From: Pseudoalteromonas espejiana DSM 9414
Lineage (GTDB): Bacteria; Pseudomonadota; Gammaproteobacteria; Enterobacterales; Alteromonadaceae
NCBI RefSeq assembly: GCF_002221525.1
Contig: NZ_CP011029.1
Span: 682,001-746,000 of the forward strand
DNA length: 64,000 nucleotides
Direction: 5' to 3'
The translations under genes and the position numbers were made by a program. This document shows, piece after piece, positions 19,829 through 28,662 of the stretch (its first letter is position 1; every line of letters starts with the position of its first letter). The notes beneath the pieces are model-generated. The model saw nothing but the letters and a program-made list of their open reading frames with translations. It was not told where the DNA came from and did no database searches.

Positions 19829-21745
19829 GTGATTGGTATTATCAAACAGCTGTTTAGTGCAACCGGGCCATTGGCGTTATCTTTAGATGGCTATACTCCG
19901 CGCCAACCTCAAATTGACATGGCTGTAGCCGTTAACGATGCATTAAAAAATAGCACGCAGTTGGTGGTAGAAGCCGGTACAGGTACAGGTAAAACGTTTG
20001 CTTATTTGGCGCCTGCACTTAAATCAAAAGGTAAAACAATTATTTCTACAGGGTCAAAAGCGCTGCAAGAGCAATTGTACCACCGAGATTTACCTCAGCT
20101 TGTAAAAGCGCTAAGCGCTTCAAAAAAAACCGCTTTATTAAAAGGCCGTGCTAATTACCTTTGCACCTACAGGTTAAGCCAACATGTGGCCCACGTGCCG
20201 ACAGATGACCCCGATGTAATGCATCAGCTTGCCATGGTGGCAAAATTTGCCAGTGAAACTCAGTCGGGCGACTTAGCCGATTGTATTGGTATTGAAGAAG
20301 ACGCTAAAGTACTGCCTTATGTAAACTCGACTGCTGATAACTGTTTAGGCAAAGAGTGCCCCGACTTTCAAAGTTGTTATATACGTAAAGCGCGGTTAAA
20401 TGCAGCCGAAGCCGACGTAGTGGTTATAAACCATCATTTATTTTTTGCCGATATGGCAGTGAAAGATTCAGGCTTTGCCGAACTTATGCCTACAGCCGAC
20501 GCTTATATTTTTGACGAAGCGCACCAACTGAGTGAAATTGCGAGTGACTACTTTGGTGAAAGTATAAGCACCAAAAAGCTGGTGGATTTAATAAACGACT
20601 TACGTGCTATTTATCGTGCTGAAATTCCTGACATGCTGCAGTTAGGTAAAAGTTTAAACAAACTTGAAACCAGTGTAGCCGACTTACGTTTACAGTTTGG
20701 TGTTGATGGTAGCCGAGGTGATTGGCGCGAAAAACTCGGCGATAAACTAATTTGTGCAGCCCTGCACAGAGTAATAAGCGATTTAGATTTTGTATATCAA
20801 GTTTTAAAACTATGCCTTGAACGCAGTGATAAAATAGAGCACCCATTTGAACGTACATTAGCGTTTAAAGGTCAATTAGAACGTGTATTTGATACAGCAC
20901 AAACTGGGTTTAGTTACTGGTACGAAACCACACGGCGCTATTTAACCGTAAACATAACACCGCTTAACGTATCTGCTAAGTTTGCACAAATGATGAAAGA
21001 CACCGGAGCAGGCTTTGTGTTTACCTCAGCAACACTTTCTGTTGATAATAAGCTTGAGCACTTTAACGCAAGCCTAGGCCTTACGCCTAAACAAAGCATG
21101 ATGGTAGACAGCCCGTTTGATTATCCTAATCAAGCTTTGCTATGTTTGCCTCGGTACTTACCCGAGTCTCACGCCGATAATATGCCTCACGCTATTATTA
21201 AATTAACGCTTGAACTTATAAAGTCAGCTAAAGGGCGTTGTTTTGTATTGTTTACCAGTTATAGAATGATGCATTTAGTTGCTGAGGGTCTAACAACTCA
21301 AATGGATTACCCTGTGTATATGCAAGGCCAAATGTCAAAACGCATTATCCTTGAAAAATTTACCCGCCACGGTAATGCTGTTTTACTTGGTACAGCCTCT
21401 TTTTGGGAAGGCGTTGATGTACGCGGTAGTACTTTAAGCTGTGTTATTATAGACAAACTGCCTTTTGCAGCACCCGATGACCCATTACTGCAAGCTAAAA
21501 TGCAAGACTGCCAAATGCAAGGTAAAGACCCGTTTGCGCATATTCAGTTGCCACAGGCTGTCATTGCGCTCAAGCAAGGTGTTGGGCGTTTAATACGCGA
21601 CAACAAAGACAAAGGCGTACTTGTTATTTGCGATAACCGTTTAGTAACACGCCAATATGGCCAAGTATTTTTGAAAAGCTTACCGCCAATGCGACGCACG
21701 CGAAGCTTAGAAGATGCCAATACATTTTTAAAACAAATTAATTAG
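19829..21745 (+). CDS. yoaA: DinG/XPD-family ATP-dependent helicase YoaA
   Basis: A superfamily 2 helicase of 638 residues with Walker A VEAGTGTGKT (47-56), DEAH box IFDEAHQL and the C-terminal motifs GTASFWEGVDVRG and QGVGRLIRD. Four cysteines between about 110 and 190 (YLCTY, DNCLGKECPDFQSCY) are placed like the XPD 4Fe-4S cluster. Length and sequence fit YoaA, which in E. coli works with HolC in repair of stalled forks, better than the longer DinG. The start is GTG; no upstream ATG fits. Nine bp separate it from tsaB, so the two are probably co-transcribed. Confidence 0.9.
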   Translation: MIGIIKQLFSATGPLALSLDGYTPRQPQIDMAVAVNDALKNSTQLVVEAGTGTGKTFAYLAPALKSKGKTIISTGSKALQEQLYHRDLPQLVKALSASKKTALLKGRANYLCTYRLSQHVAHVPTDDPDVMHQLAMVAKFASETQSGDLADCIGIEEDAKVLPYVNSTADNCLGKECPDFQSCYIRKARLNAAEADVVVINHHLFFADMAVKDSGFAELMPTADAYIFDEAHQLSEIASDYFGESISTKKLVDLINDLRAIYRAEIPDMLQLGKSLNKLETSVADLRLQFGVDGSRGDWREKLGDKLICAALHRVISDLDFVYQVLKLCLERSDKIEHPFERTLAFKGQLERVFDTAQTGFSYWYETTRRYLTVNITPLNVSAKFAQMMKDTGAGFVFTSATLSVDNKLEHFNASLGLTPKQSMMVDSPFDYPNQALLCLPRYLPESHADNMPHAIIKLTLELIKSAKGRCFVLFTSYRMMHLVAEGLTTQMDYPVYMQGQMSKRIILEKFTRHGNAVLLGTASFWEGVDVRGSTLSCVIIDKLPFAAPDDPLLQAKMQDCQMQGKDPFAHIQLPQAVIALKQGVGRLIRDNKDKGVLVICDNRLVTRQYGQVFLKSLPPMRRTRSLEDANTFLKQIN

Positions 21746-21754
21746 AGTACTAAA

Positions 21755-22459
21755 ATGATTAAAAGTAATATTCTTGCCCTAGACGCCTCAACAGAAGCGC
21801 TCTCTATTGTTTTGCATTTTAAGGGCCAAACGTTTCATCATTTTGAAGAATGCCCACAACAGCACAGCCAAAAAATTCTTCCTTTAGTTGATGAATTGCT
21901 ATCTAAGGCGCAGTGTAAGCTTAAAGATTTAGATGTTATTGGTTTTGGCCAAGGCCCTGGTAGCTTTACGGGTGTGCGTATTAGTGTAGCTATAGCACAA
22001 GGTTTAGCGTATTCGGCAAATTTACCGCTAGTGGGTGTATCAACGTTAGCTATTATGGCGCAGCAAGCTTTTGAAGAAAATGGCAGTACTTGCGTATATC
22101 CAGCTATAGATGCGCGTATGGGCGAAATTTACTTTGCTAATTACCAGCTAAATAACACTAAAATGGAATTAGTGAATCAAGAATGTGTAATTAAACCTGA
22201 GCTGTTAACTGCTGATTTTATATCTGCAAATAATGAGCTGGCTGTGGCAGTAGGCACAGGCTTTAAAACCTACCCAGACGCACTTAATAACTTTAGCAAT
22301 ATACAAATAAACACTGAAATTACCTTACCAGATGCACGTTTCATGCTTAACCACGTTGATGATGCCTTTTTAACCGGTAATGTTGTTAAAGCAAGCGAAG
22401 CACAGCCTAAATATGTTCGCGATACAGTAACATGGAAAAAGCTACCTGGTCGTGAGTAA
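21755..22459 (+). CDS. tsaB: tRNA threonylcarbamoyladenosine biosynthesis protein TsaB
   Basis: A 234-residue ASKHA-fold protein of the YeaZ family. It starts ILALDASTEALSIVLHF and has GFGQGPGSFTGVRISVAIAQGLAY, the dimerisation helix region that binds TsaD. It has no catalytic activity of its own and scaffolds TsaC/TsaD/TsaE in making t6A37 on ANN-decoding tRNAs. A yoaA-tsaB arrangement is seen in other gammaproteobacteria. The length is typical. Confidence 0.95.
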   Translation: MIKSNILALDASTEALSIVLHFKGQTFHHFEECPQQHSQKILPLVDELLSKAQCKLKDLDVIGFGQGPGSFTGVRISVAIAQGLAYSANLPLVGVSTLAIMAQQAFEENGSTCVYPAIDARMGEIYFANYQLNNTKMELVNQECVIKPELLTADFISANNELAVAVGTGFKTYPDALNNFSNIQINTEITLPDARFMLNHVDDAFLTGNVVKASEAQPKYVRDTVTWKKLPGRE

Positions 22460-22523
22460 GGATGTTGCAAATTGGCTGTTTTTAAATCATAATTTTTAAT
22501 ATGTTAAATTTTGAGGGCTGTCT

Positions 22524-22853
22524 ATGACTTTGCCAATTGGTTCAGGTTTTTTTACTGGGGATATTCCTGGTAGAGTAAACTCGGCTAAAGCAATCACCCC
22601 TAAGCCGCAAGGTTTAGTTCAAGATAACGCCAGCCAAAAAACTAACGCAGATTATGTAAAAACCAGCGAAGAAGGCTTAAACCTCGCTAATCAGTACTTT
22701 ACACAAAACACAAAGAGTGTGCAGTACAGCCAAACTATATACGATCAGCCAAGCCCAACAGTGAGTAAAGCGATTTCAACATATACTGAATTTGCAAACT
22801 TAGAACGCCGAGCTGAAGTGCAAGATTTAATTGGCGTTGATATTTACGCTTAG
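22524..22853 (+). CDS. Hypothetical protein of 109 residues
   Basis: I do not recognise this protein. It begins MTLPIGSGFFTGDIPGRVNSAK, has no signal peptide, no cysteines and no long hydrophobic stretch, and is rich in Ser, Thr, Asn and Gln. The C-terminal third (AISTYTEFANLERRAEVQDLIGVDIYA) looks helical. A GAGGG Shine-Dalgarno stretch lies about 7 bases before the ATG and a strong terminator follows, so it is probably real. It is 64 bp downstream of tsaB and could share that transcript. Confidence 0.6.
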   Translation: MTLPIGSGFFTGDIPGRVNSAKAITPKPQGLVQDNASQKTNADYVKTSEEGLNLANQYFTQNTKSVQYSQTIYDQPSPTVSKAISTYTEFANLERRAEVQDLIGVDIYA

Positions 22854-22876
22854 CCACCATTAAATTGAGCCGCTTA

Positions 22877-22910
22877 AAAAAGCCCGAACAACACATTGTT
22901 CGGGCTTTTT
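22877..22910. terminator. Bidirectional intrinsic terminator
   Basis: A 14-bp perfect stem (AAAAAGCCCGAACA / TGTTCGGGCTTTTT) with loop ACACAT between two convergent genes. The A-run and T-run make it work in both directions. Confidence 0.92.
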
Positions 22911-22938
22911 ACATTATGTGTTTCGTTTTTAAAGGTAT

Positions 22939-24234
22939 TTACTGCTTAATAAAGTTAATAAGCTTATCGGCTATATCAGTATTATTTTGCGCACCTATAA
23001 ACTGATCGCTTCCTTTACCATATGCAAATACTTGTACATCTACAGCAGTGTGTCCGCCTGTTGTCCAGCCCGTAAAGCTTGCGTCGCTAATAATGCTTTT
23101 AACAGCTAAATTTAGGGCTTTGTCACCCATTTTTTTAGCTTGCTCAAGTTTTACTTTGTTAGCTGGGGTATATTCAATTCCCGTGTTGGCAGTCCAAATT
23201 GGTTCGAAATCATCCGCGGCTAGTAATTGTTGCGTCAATTTACCTGCCGTCACTTTTACACCTTTTATAACATCCGTTTCCCACTTATATTGGCCATGGG
23301 CACCAAGCGTTAAACCACCCGTTGAGTGATCTGCCGTAATAACTAAAAGCGTGTCGGGGTTATTATCAACATAGGCTTTAGCTTTTTCTATTGATTGAGC
23401 AAAGTCGTCCATTTCTGCCATAGCACAGGCCACATCGTTAGCGTGGCCACACCAATCAATTTGGCTGCCTTCAATCATTACAAAAAAACCTTCTTTGTTT
23501 TCGCCATCGAGTAAATCAAATGCTTTAGCGGTAAGTTGCGTTAAGTGATTTGAGTTTGCATCAAGCGCGAACGGCAATCCAACCGGTGCGTATAAGCCCA
23601 GTGCAGGCACTTGAGTTATTTGACCAAGGTTTTTAATGTCATCGCTATATTGATAACCTGCCGCTTTAAATTCATCAACTAGGTTACGGTCTTCTCTAAT
23701 AAAGTATTGTGTGCCGCCGCCAAGCATTAAATCAACAGGGAGTTTGCCAGCAATTTTGTTATCAATATACTCATTAGCAATTTCATCGTAGTTACGACGT
23801 GATTCGTTATGTGTAGCAAAGCTTGCAGGCGTAGCATGGTTTATTTGCGATGTAGCCACTAACGCTGTTGTCATACCGCGTTCTTTAGCAATTTCTAGCA
23901 TGGTTTTAACCGGTTTTTTATCGGTATCTACAGCTATTGCGCCATTATAACTTTTACGGCCACTGCTTAATGCCGTAGCCCCCGCTGCGCTGTCGGTTAC
24001 ATAGGTATGGTCGTCAGGGTAGGTACGTGCCATACCTGTTAAAATTGTATCAAAAACAGTGGTTTCAATTTGTTTGGTGGTAGGGTCATCCTTAAAGTAA
24101 CGATAAGCGGTTGTGTAAGCCGGCCCCATACCATCACCAATCATATAAATTACATTTTTAGGTGCATCATCTGCATAAGCACTAGTTGATGCACATAAAA
24201 GTGCTAATAAGCTAAACTGGTTTTTCATTTTCAT
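22939..24234 (-). CDS. phoA: Alkaline phosphatase
   Basis: A periplasmic phosphomonoesterase of 431 residues with a signal peptide (1-21, ending AYA). Metal-binding Asp34 lies in MIGDGMG and the nucleophile Ser82 in TDSAAGATALSSG. Further metal ligands are in MIEGSQIDWCGHAND, ITADHSTGGLT and the late GGHTAVDV. It releases phosphate from organic esters. It is about 40 residues shorter than the E. coli enzyme and closer to the Vibrio/marine type. I could not find a clear Pho box upstream. It stands alone, facing a bidirectional terminator. Confidence 0.95.
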   Translation of the reverse strand: MKMKNQFSLLALLCASTSAYADDAPKNVIYMIGDGMGPAYTTAYRYFKDDPTTKQIETTVFDTILTGMARTYPDDHTYVTDSAAGATALSSGRKSYNGAIAVDTDKKPVKTMLEIAKERGMTTALVATSQINHATPASFATHNESRRNYDEIANEYIDNKIAGKLPVDLMLGGGTQYFIREDRNLVDEFKAAGYQYSDDIKNLGQITQVPALGLYAPVGLPFALDANSNHLTQLTAKAFDLLDGENKEGFFVMIEGSQIDWCGHANDVACAMAEMDDFAQSIEKAKAYVDNNPDTLLVITADHSTGGLTLGAHGQYKWETDVIKGVKVTAGKLTQQLLAADDFEPIWTANTGIEYTPANKVKLEQAKKMGDKALNLAVKSIISDASFTGWTTGGHTAVDVQVFAYGKGSDQFIGAQNNTDIADKLINFIKQ

Positions 24235-24610
24235 CCTTATGAATATGCTTTTTTAAATAGCGCCTCAATTGTATACGGTTAGCATGATAAAGAAATGAAT
24301 AGCGCATAAAAAGTAGCTTGAATTACAATTAAATTTGCTAACTTGTCACTAAAACGATACTACCATTTCTTTATGTTATGTTAATTATATTGTAATGAAT
24401 ATAATGCTATAAATTGTCAATAAGCGTATGTGTAAGGGTTAAAACATACAAAAAGGATTTATTAGCTTTAAGTTTTAAACTTTAAATAATTGATAGTTAA
24501 GTGTTTATTTTATAATTAAAATTAACCTTACACATAAAAAGGTCTTTATAAATACAAAAAATATAAAAAATTTTCGTATTAGAGGTCTGACAACTAGTAT
24601 GTTATAAATA
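24235..24610. other. Intergenic region between divergent phoA and a hydrolase gene
   Basis: About 375 bp, very AT-rich, with no reading frame or RNA fold I can support. It must contain two promoters. Near its right end is a GGTCTGAC-centred site described separately. Direct-repeat PhoB half-sites could not be placed convincingly on the phoA side. Confidence 0.5.
24582..24596. promoter_or_regulatory. Possible FadR-like operator
   Basis: AGAGGTCTGACAACT resembles the gammaproteobacterial FadR site (ACTGGTCNGACCAGT), with the GGTC-N-GAC core intact and weak outer bases. It lies about 15-30 bp before the hydrolase gene, which precedes fadD. The resemblance is partial. Confidence 0.3.
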
Positions 24611-25489
24611 ATGTCGCGCGTTAAAAAGAGGTATTACTTGCAGCCATTTGAAATAAAAATACAGAATTTAAATATACAAGGCCTTAAAAAGGGCAGTGGT
24701 GATGAAGTTGTAATAGCGCTGCATGGCTGGTTAGACAACAGTAACAGTTTTACGCCTATGCTAAACAAAGTTAATCCAGCGCATACTTGGTATTGTATTG
24801 ATTTTGCAGGCCATGGGTTATCTGATTGGCGAAGCAATGACGCGCATTATTATTTTGTTGATTATATTGACGATGTGTACCAACTTATACAGAGCTTAGG
24901 TGCTAAAAAAGTACACTTGGTTGGCCACTCAATGGGGGCCATGGTTGCAGGGTTATTTGCTAGTTGTTTTAGTGAGTATGTTTTAACAGTCTCTTTTATT
25001 GAAGGGATAGGGTGTGTAACAACCCCAAGCGATGAAGTATGTGAGCAGCTTAAAGGTGCAGTGCTTAATAGGGAGCGCCGTAACAATAAAAAAGGGCGTA
25101 TTTATAAGTCTAAATCAGCCATTATTGAAGCGCGATCACAAACAAGTGATTTAAATAACGAACTGATCAGCTTATTGATGAGTCGTAATATCAAGCAAGT
25201 TGAACTAGGGTATGAGTTAACAACTGACCCAAAGCTTAAAAATCACTCAGGTTTTAGGTTTAATGAGGCGCAATGTATTGGTGCAATAAAACAATTAATT
25301 GCACCAAGCCAATTAATTTTAGGTAACCAAGGTTATTCATTTGTAAAACAAAATTTGGCAAAGTATATTAGCTATTACAACAACTTGAAGGTAATTAATG
25401 TAGATGGCGGGCATCATTGTCATATGCAAAGCAGCGGGTTATGTTTTGAGCATATTCAAGCCTTTATGCTGCAAAATGGTGCATGTTAA
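24611..25489 (+). CDS. Alpha/beta hydrolase
   Basis: A 292-residue cytoplasmic alpha/beta-hydrolase. The oxyanion region is LHGWLDNSNSF, the nucleophile elbow GHSMGA (Ser107), and the catalytic His lies in the late GGHHCHMQ stretch. It resembles small esterases and lipase-like proteins near fatty-acid genes in Alteromonadales. The substrate is not evident. It is followed by fadD after 115 bp on the same strand, and a FadR-like site lies upstream, so a role in acyl-ester or fatty-acid metabolism is a fair inference but not proven. Confidence 0.87.
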   Translation: MSRVKKRYYLQPFEIKIQNLNIQGLKKGSGDEVVIALHGWLDNSNSFTPMLNKVNPAHTWYCIDFAGHGLSDWRSNDAHYYFVDYIDDVYQLIQSLGAKKVHLVGHSMGAMVAGLFASCFSEYVLTVSFIEGIGCVTTPSDEVCEQLKGAVLNRERRNNKKGRIYKSKSAIIEARSQTSDLNNELISLLMSRNIKQVELGYELTTDPKLKNHSGFRFNEAQCIGAIKQLIAPSQLILGNQGYSFVKQNLAKYISYYNNLKVINVDGGHHCHMQSSGLCFEHIQAFMLQNGAC

Positions 25490-25604
25490 TTGTAAATTAG
25501 CGCCAAATGTGGGATTATTCCTGCATTAGAGTATTTGCTCAATTGTTAAAGTGCCTTACTTAGATTAAGGTTAATAAAAATATAATTATAAACAGGGGCT
25601 AAGA

Positions 25605-27257
25605 GTGGAAAAAATCTGGCTTAAGCGCTACCCAGAAGGTATGCCTGAAACAATCGATCCTGAGCATTACAACTCGTTAGTCGAAGTGTTTGAAAAAAGT
25701 TTTTCTGATTACAAAGATTTACCTGCATTTACTAATATGGGTAAAACTTTATCTTACAACGAAATAGATAAAGCTACACAACGCGTAGCCTCGTATATTC
25801 AAAATGATTTAGGTCTCAAAAAAGGCGATAAAGTCGCCGTAATGATGCCTAACTTATTACAAACACCTATTGCTATATTAGGCATATTACGTGCTGGTTG
25901 TGTTGTGGTTAATGTTAACCCTTTATACACAGTACGTGAGCTTGAGCACCAGTTAAAAGATTCTGACACGTCAGCTATTTTTATACTTGCTAACTTTGCC
26001 GATACACTTGAAAAAGCCCTTGCTAAAACTGATGTTAAGCACATTGTGGTTACACAAGTAGGCGACATGGTAGGCGGTGTTAAAAAGCACATCGTCAACT
26101 TTGTAGTTAAGTACGTTAAAAAAATGGTACCAAGCTACAACTTACCTAATGTAATTAAGTTCTCTGATGTACTTGCAGGCGACCCTACAAAATACACTCG
26201 CCCTGAAATGCACCTAAATGATTTAGCCTTTTTACAATACACAGGCGGAACAACCGGCGTATCTAAAGGTGCTATGCTAAGCCACGGCAATATGGTTGGT
26301 AACCTTGAACAGGTATCGGGTTGTTTAGATAAAGTATTAGACCGCGGTACCGAAGTTGTTGTAACTGCTTTACCGCTTTATCACATATTTGCGTTAACAG
26401 CTAACTGCTTAACGTTTATGAAATATGGTGGCTTAAATGTGCTGATTACAAATCCGCGCGATATGCCTGCATTTGTAAAAGAGCTAAGCCAACATAAATT
26501 TACAGCTATTACGGGTGTGAATACGTTATTTAATGGCTTATTAAATACACCAGGCTTTGCCGAGCTAAACTTTAGTCATTTAAAAATGTCTTTAGGTGGC
26601 GGCATGGCGGTACAACGCCCTGTAGCTGAAAAATGGCAAAAAGTGACAAGCTCAAAACTTATGGAAGGTTACGGCCTTACTGAGTGTGCGCCGCTTGTGA
26701 CTGTAAGCCCATACGATTTAGAAGCATACAACGGCTCTATTGGTTTACCTGCACCAAACACCGAAATAAAGCTAATGCTTGAAAATGGTGAAGAGGCCGC
26801 TAAAGGTGAACCTGGCGAGCTATGGGTAAAAGGCCCGCAAGTTATGCTAGGTTATTACAACCGCCCTGATGCAACAGCAGAGTGCTTGCAAGATGGTTGG
26901 TTTGCAACAGGCGATATTGCCACATACGATGATGAAGGTTTCTTTTACATAGTTGACCGTAAAAAAGACATGATTATAGTTTCGGGCTTTAATGTATTCC
27001 CTAACGAAATTGAAGAAGTTGTTGCTATGCACGATGGCGTACTTGAAGTAGCTGCTATTGGTATACCGCACGAGGTAAGTGGTGAACAAGTTAAAGTTTT
27101 TGTTGTGAAAAAAGACCCATCTTTAACTGAAAAAGATATAATAAATCACTGTCGTGATAATTTAACTAATTACAAGGTGCCTAAGCTCGTTGAGTTTAGG
27201 GATGAGTTACCTAAAACAAACGTAGGTAAAATTCTCAGAAGAGCCCTGAAAGATTAG
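25605..27257 (+). CDS. fadD: Long-chain fatty acid-CoA ligase
   Basis: An ANL-superfamily adenylating enzyme of 550 residues, normal for FadD. It activates fatty acids to acyl-CoA at the inner membrane for beta-oxidation. Motifs: the P-loop [35 protein letters not shown], the hinge [21 protein letters not shown] and the catalytic lysine in TNVGKILRR. The start is GTG with GGGG about 9 bases upstream. It is probably transcribed separately from rnd, since a perfect-palindrome terminator lies between them. Confidence 0.95.
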   Translation: MEKIWLKRYPEGMPETIDPEHYNSLVEVFEKSFSDYKDLPAFTNMGKTLSYNEIDKATQRVASYIQNDLGLKKGDKVAVMMPNLLQTPIAILGILRAGCVVVNVNPLYTVRELEHQLKDSDTSAIFILANFADTLEKALAKTDVKHIVVTQVGDMVGGVKKHIVNFVVKYVKKMVPSYNLPNVIKFSDVLAGDPTKYTRPEMHLNDLAFLQYTGGTTGVSKGAMLSHGNMVGNLEQVSGCLDKVLDRGTEVVVTALPLYHIFALTANCLTFMKYGGLNVLITNPRDMPAFVKELSQHKFTAITGVNTLFNGLLNTPGFAELNFSHLKMSLGGGMAVQRPVAEKWQKVTSSKLMEGYGLTECAPLVTVSPYDLEAYNGSIGLPAPNTEIKLMLENGEEAAKGEPGELWVKGPQVMLGYYNRPDATAECLQDGWFATGDIATYDDEGFFYIVDRKKDMIIVSGFNVFPNEIEEVVAMHDGVLEVAAIGIPHEVSGEQVKVFVVKKDPSLTEKDIINHCRDNLTNYKVPKLVEFRDELPKTNVGKILRRALKD

Positions 27258-27265
27258 TAAACTAT

Positions 27266-27293
27266 AAAAAAGCCGGCATATGCCGGCTTTTTT
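27266..27293. terminator. Intrinsic terminator between fadD and rnd
   Basis: A 16-base perfect palindrome (GCCGGCATATGCCGGC) flanked by six As and six Ts, just after fadD and 15 bp before the rnd start. Confidence 0.92.
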
Positions 27294-27308
27294 ATTGTAG
27301 GAGATTAA

Positions 27309-28439
27309 GTGCAATACCAATTGATCGAAACACAAAATCAACTCAATACATTTGTTGAGCAAATAAAAAACAAACCAATTTTAGCCATAGACACCGAGTT
27401 TATGCGCCGCCGTACTTTGTACCCTGAAGTTGCACTTATCCAAGTATATGATGGTGAGCATTTAGCACTAATTGACCCGCTTGCTGAGTTATCGTTATTT
27501 GATTTTTGGGAAATATTAAAAGATCCACGCGTACTTAAAGTTTTACATTCACCGTCTGAAGACATTGAAGTATTTCAAAAATACGCAGGCTTTATGCCTG
27601 CACCATTATTTGATACTCAATTTGCTTTGCAACTATTAGGTGAAGGAAACTGTATGGGCTTTGCCCTTATGGTGAAAGAGTTACTTGGTATTGAAATAGA
27701 TAAAAGTGAGTCACGTACTAATTGGCTACAGCGTCCGCTAACTAAAAAACAGCTAGATTATGCAGCTGCCGATACTTTTCATTTACTACCGTGTTTTGAA
27801 CTAATTATTAAACGAATTAATGACGCTGAACTATTTGAAATTGTAATAAATGAAAGCGAACTGATTGCTAATAAACGTGCATTTCAAACACCAGATGAAT
27901 TGTTATATAAAGACATTAAAAATGCGTGGCAATTAAAACCACACGAACTTGCAGTATTAAAAGAGCTCGCCGTTTGGCGTCGTAACAAAGCGATTCGTAA
28001 AAATTTAGCACTTAACTTTGTGCTTAAAGAGCACAACATGACTGAAATTGCCAAACGCGGGCCATCGAGTTTAAATTCGCTTAGGCAAATTCCCGGTGTT
28101 GAGTCGATGGAAGTTAATCGCTCTGGCGTAGAAATACTTAAATGTATTGAAACCGCAAAGGCAATACCGACTGATGAGCATCCTCCCGTTTTAAAGCGTT
28201 TAATTGACTTTCCTGCTTATAAAAAAGTTGCGAAAGACATTAAACAAAAAATTACTAAAGTCGCAAAAGAGCAGGGTATCCCTGAGGATGTAATGGCTTC
28301 TAAAAAGCAAATTAATCAACTTATCAGTTGGAGTTGGAAGCTTACCGATGCGCAAAAAGTAAATCATATCAAACCCGATTTACTTAATTCATGGCGCTAC
28401 AGCTTTGTAAAAGAGACTTTAAAAGAGTGGGATAAGTGA
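27309..28439 (+). CDS. rnd: Ribonuclease D
   Basis: A 3'-5' exoribonuclease of 376 residues involved in tRNA 3' maturation and quality control. The DEDDy exonuclease domain (about 1-170) has IDTEFMRR, HSPSEDIEVF, DTQFALQLL and YAAADTFHLLP. Two HRDC-like helical domains follow (about 210-290 and the rest). The start is GTG, eight bases after a TAGGAG site. The final A of its TGA stop is the first base of the MITE-like element that follows. Confidence 0.95.
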   Translation: MQYQLIETQNQLNTFVEQIKNKPILAIDTEFMRRRTLYPEVALIQVYDGEHLALIDPLAELSLFDFWEILKDPRVLKVLHSPSEDIEVFQKYAGFMPAPLFDTQFALQLLGEGNCMGFALMVKELLGIEIDKSESRTNWLQRPLTKKQLDYAAADTFHLLPCFELIIKRINDAELFEIVINESELIANKRAFQTPDELLYKDIKNAWQLKPHELAVLKELAVWRRNKAIRKNLALNFVLKEHNMTEIAKRGPSSLNSLRQIPGVESMEVNRSGVEILKCIETAKAIPTDEHPPVLKRLIDFPAYKKVAKDIKQKITKVAKEQGIPEDVMASKKQINQLISWSWKLTDAQKVNHIKPDLLNSWRYSFVKETLKEWDK

Positions 28440-28600
28440 TACCAATCAGCAATAATACTTAATCATTTTGCGGGGCTAAACGTGTCGTTACCTTCGTTAA
28501 AAAATTCTCATTTAGAACAACTAAATAGCGAATTTTTTGCCTAGTTATCAACACATTTTTCCATCCTCAAAATAGAACACTTAATTATGCGGATTGGTAT
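28439..28600. mobile_element. MITE-like non-coding element with terminal inverted repeats
   Basis: A 162-bp non-coding segment bounded by ATACCAATC on the left and GATTGGTAT on the right (9-bp perfect terminal inverted repeats, similarity continuing inward as C-N-GCA). Inside is a long hairpin at 28499-28538: AAAAAATTC and ATTTAG pair with CTAAAT and GAATTTTTT around loop AACAA. It has no reading frame of useful length. From memory, sequences like this recur between genes in Pseudoalteromonas, Shewanella and Colwellia, but no copy number can be given here. A 29-bp fragment of its left end lies at 11892-11920. Confidence 0.7.
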
Positions 28601-28608
28601 AACCCTCC

Positions 28609-28635
28609 CCCCCGACTGTTTATTGAAGTCGGGGG
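28609..28635. terminator. GC-rich hairpin after the RluA-type gene
   Basis: CCCCCGACT, a 9-base loop and AGTCGGGGG lie between the MITE-like element and the minus-strand pseudouridine synthase gene. No T-run follows, so it may stabilise the RNA end rather than terminate by itself. Confidence 0.45.
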
Positions 28636-28662
28636 TATTAAAAGCAGCTTTTATAGCTCTTT

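Noticed and set aside
19831..19839. GATTGGTAT at the start of yoaA, identical to the MITE terminal repeat
   Set aside because: Only 9 bases match, inside coding sequence, with no further similarity to the element. A chance match in AT-rich DNA.
24235..24450. Possible Pho box upstream of phoA
   Set aside because: TTGTAAT and TTGTCA-like words occur on both strands, but no pair keeps the 11-bp direct-repeat spacing in the phoA direction. Alkaline phosphatase is normally PhoB-controlled, so a divergent site may exist that I cannot see.
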